From: Deinococcus sp. | Lineage (GTDB): Bacteria > Deinococcota > Deinococci > Deinococcales > Deinococcaceae | Length of the DNA: 6,920 nucleotides | Direction: 5' to 3' | Assembly (NCBI GenBank): GCA_018260375.1 | Contig: JAGLBF010000116.1 | Span: 1-6,920 of the forward strand | In this document: one piece after another, positions 5,830 to 6,920 of the stretch | Layout of the letters: every line of letters starts with the position of its first letter | How positions within the stretch are numbered: position 1 is the first letter of the stretch | Program-made: the position numbers and the translations under genes | Notes under the pieces: generated by a model | The model's input: the letters and a program-made list of their open reading frames with translations, nothing else | Database searches by the model: none | Told to the model about the DNA's origin: nothing

Positions 5830-6513
5830 ATGCGCTTAAATGAACAGGTGATTGCGGTTACGGGAAGCGACCAGAGCTACGGGCGCACGGTCAGCAGTGC
5901 GCTGGCCCAGGCGGGCGCCAGTGTGATTTTGGTGGGAAACCACCCCGAAACACTCGCTGCCCATGCCAGCAACCTAGAGCAGCGCGGCGGCGTCGCCATA
6001 CCCATGCAGACTGATGTCAGCAGCCCCAACGACTGGCTCAAGGCCCAAAATCATATTTTAGAAATCTTTGGCACGCTTAGCGGCGTCGTTCACCTGGCTG
6101 ATCGCCGTGCCTACAGCAACCTGAGCCTCCTGAGCGAACACGAGTGGATGGAGCTTTTTAACAGCAACATCAAGAGTACGGTGGGGATGAGTCAGCTGTT
6201 GCAGCGCTATCTTCCGGACACCTGGCTGACCATCATCGGCCCGCACTTAGACGAAGTGGGCTTTCAGGTCTATCCGCAGCGCGGCGCTTTGCGCGGTTTG
6301 GTCGAGCAGAGCAAAGCGGCAGCGATCAGGGTCAATATGTTGTTCCCCAGCCGCGCAAGCAGCAACGATGATGCCGCCGACCACGCCCTCAGCGCCAGCG
6401 TGCTGATGCTCGCCGACCCCGCGATGTCCCACCTGCAAGGCTGCATTTTTGATGTGCCGCTGCCCACTGTCGCCAGGCCCCAGTCCCCAGCAGAGGCGGT
6501 GGCCTGGTGGTGA
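5830..6513 (+). CDS. Atypical short-chain dehydrogenase/reductase-fold protein
   Basis: A 227-residue protein with the Rossmann layout of the classical SDR family, cytoplasmic by lack of signal or membrane segments. The start is LNEQVIAVTG (3-12), followed by ALAQAGASVILVGNHPETL (24-42), D62 in TDVS at the adenine-binding position and N113 in FNSN at the conserved Asn. Key motifs are eroded. TGxxxGxG reads TGSDQSYG (11-18), so the central Gly is Ser16. NNAG is replaced by HLAD (88-91). The Ser-bearing strand reads TIIGPH (134-139). YxxxK is replaced by YPQR (148-151), one residue short, with Arg for Lys. The rest, through GCIFDVP (204-210), follows the family to its usual end, so it is not truncated. 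It may bind NAD(P) weakly or be a non-catalytic SDR. The 121-base gap and own promoter suggest separate transcription from the Nudix gene. Confidence 0.85.
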   Translation: MRLNEQVIAVTGSDQSYGRTVSSALAQAGASVILVGNHPETLAAHASNLEQRGGVAIPMQTDVSSPNDWLKAQNHILEIFGTLSGVVHLADRRAYSNLSLLSEHEWMELFNSNIKSTVGMSQLLQRYLPDTWLTIIGPHLDEVGFQVYPQRGALRGLVEQSKAAAIRVNMLFPSRASSNDDAADHALSASVLMLADPAMSHLQGCIFDVPLPTVARPQSPAEAVAWW

Positions 6514-6528
6514 TCACAGCCTATTCAT

Positions 6529-6606
6529 GCTGATACGGCCTGCCATTCAATCAGGTTATTTCAATCAGGGCGTTTCTGATTGAATGAGGGCGGATACGAA
6601 TAGAAA
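6529..6606. repeat. Hairpin-bearing interspersed repeat, copy 1
   Basis: Begins GCTGATACGG and contains a perfect 11-bp inverted repeat, CATTCAATCAG (6544-6554) and CTGATTGAATG (6576-6586), around a 21-base loop. The loop holds another TTCAATCAGG (6560-6569). It is followed by GGGCGGATACGAATAGAAA. The order (CTGATACGG, inverted arms, GCGGATRCGARTRGRAA) matches the element at 6761. Lying about 30 bases after the SDR stop, the hairpin may stabilise or end that mRNA, although no T-run follows. Confidence 0.6.
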
Positions 6607-6695
6607 AAGTACAGATTTCTACACCCGGTGGTCAGATTTAATTACCTTTTTGACAAGGTTGCAGTCTGAATGAAGCGAGAGCCAGCTAAAGCTGT

Positions 6696-6731
6696 GCTGT
6701 GTATCAGCTGATGGCTGTGTATCCATTGATG
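6696..6731. repeat. 18-bp tandem duplication
   Basis: GCTGTGTATCAGCTGATG (6696-6713) and GCTGTGTATCCATTGATG (6714-6731) match at 15 of 18 positions. A shorter partial unit, GCTAAGCACTGATG, follows at 6732-6745. The GTATCAGC in the first unit is complementary to GCTGATAC at 6529 and again at 6759. Confidence 0.6.
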
Positions 6732-6760
6732 GCTAAGCACTGATGACCAACTGTCACTGC

Positions 6761-6899
6761 TGATACGGATTCCGATTGATTTGGCGTACTTCCGAATCAA
6801 TCCGAGCGGATGCGAGTGGGAACAGCATACGGACTGCGCGGTATGGAGCCGCAGGCGGTGTCTTCCCGACTGTGGTGGAATTTAGCGGAATCCGTATGA
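6761..6899. repeat. 139-bp noncoding element with 14-bp inverted ends
   Basis: The left end TGATACGGATTCCG (6761-6774) and right end CGGAATCCGTATGA (6886-6899) are inverted repeats matching at 13 of 14 positions. Inside the left end, CCGATTGATTTGG (6772-6784) pairs with CCGAATCAATCCG (6792-6804) apart from one mismatch and one G-T pair, around a 7-base loop. The interior encodes nothing. No clear target-site duplication flanks it. The layout fits a small noncoding repeat of Deinococcus type or a MITE-like relic. Related sequence occurs at 6529-6606 and 3124-3210. Confidence 0.65.
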
Positions 6900-6920
6900 C
6901 TCATAAAATAATCTTTTTAA

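Larger units (their letters stand above)
6514..6920. other. Noncoding, repeat-rich region after the SDR gene
   Basis: About 407 bases to the window edge with no supportable gene on either strand and a lower G+C than the coding parts. Most of it is accounted for by a hairpin-bearing repeat (6529-6606), an 18-bp tandem duplication (6696-6731) and an element with inverted ends (6761-6899). What remains, about 6607-6695 and the A+T-rich last 20 bases, shows no recognisable signal. No standard intrinsic terminator for the SDR gene is present. Confidence 0.65.

Noticed and set aside
6544..6586. Strong intrinsic terminator after the SDR gene
   Set aside because: The 11-bp stem is perfect, but no T-run follows on the + strand and the loop is 21 bases. 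It is better treated as part of the repeat.
6529..6899. CRISPR array
   Set aside because: The repeats differ from one another, have internal dyads and irregular spacing, and there are no uniform spacers or cas genes.

Overview
The window looks like a piece of a Deinococcus-type chromosome (phylum Deinococcota). This is inference from several weak signs: moderately high G+C coding sequence, two genes with a TANNNT -10 hexamer a few bases before the ATG and no Shine-Dalgarno (the leaderless layout common in Deinococcus), a dnaB/Nudix neighbourhood, and intergenic repeats that resemble the small noncoding repeats of that genus. All four convincing genes lie on the + strand. The species cannot be named from the sequence.

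Layout. 1-457: noncoding, with hairpins, a short direct repeat and a leaderless promoter candidate. 458-3052: superfamily 2 DEAD/DEAH helicase of the MrfA/YprA (COG1205, DUF1998) family, 864 aa. It carries an extra internal zinc-finger-like cluster and an unexpected C-terminal module resembling the Tudor-like, RNA-polymerase-binding domain of PcrA/UvrD. 3053-3469: noncoding, with a 15-bp tandem repeat and a decayed copy of an interspersed repeat. 3470-4816: dnaB, the replicative helicase, complete and intein-free. 4848-5708: Nudix hydrolase with a long basic disordered N-terminus and an acidic tail, 31 bases after dnaB and probably co-transcribed. 5709-5829: short gap with an 8-bp inverted repeat and a second leaderless promoter candidate. 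5830-6513: short-chain dehydrogenase/reductase-like protein whose cofactor and catalytic motifs are eroded. 6514-6920: noncoding, repeat-rich, including a 139-bp element with near-perfect 14-bp inverted ends.

Together the window joins replication (DnaB), probable DNA repair (MrfA-like helicase), nucleotide or RNA-end turnover (Nudix) and an SDR-fold protein of unknown role. Only dnaB and the Nudix gene look like an operon. The point most worth pursuing is the helicase's domain architecture, which suggests a repair translocase tethered to RNA polymerase. That is a hypothesis drawn from motif resemblance.
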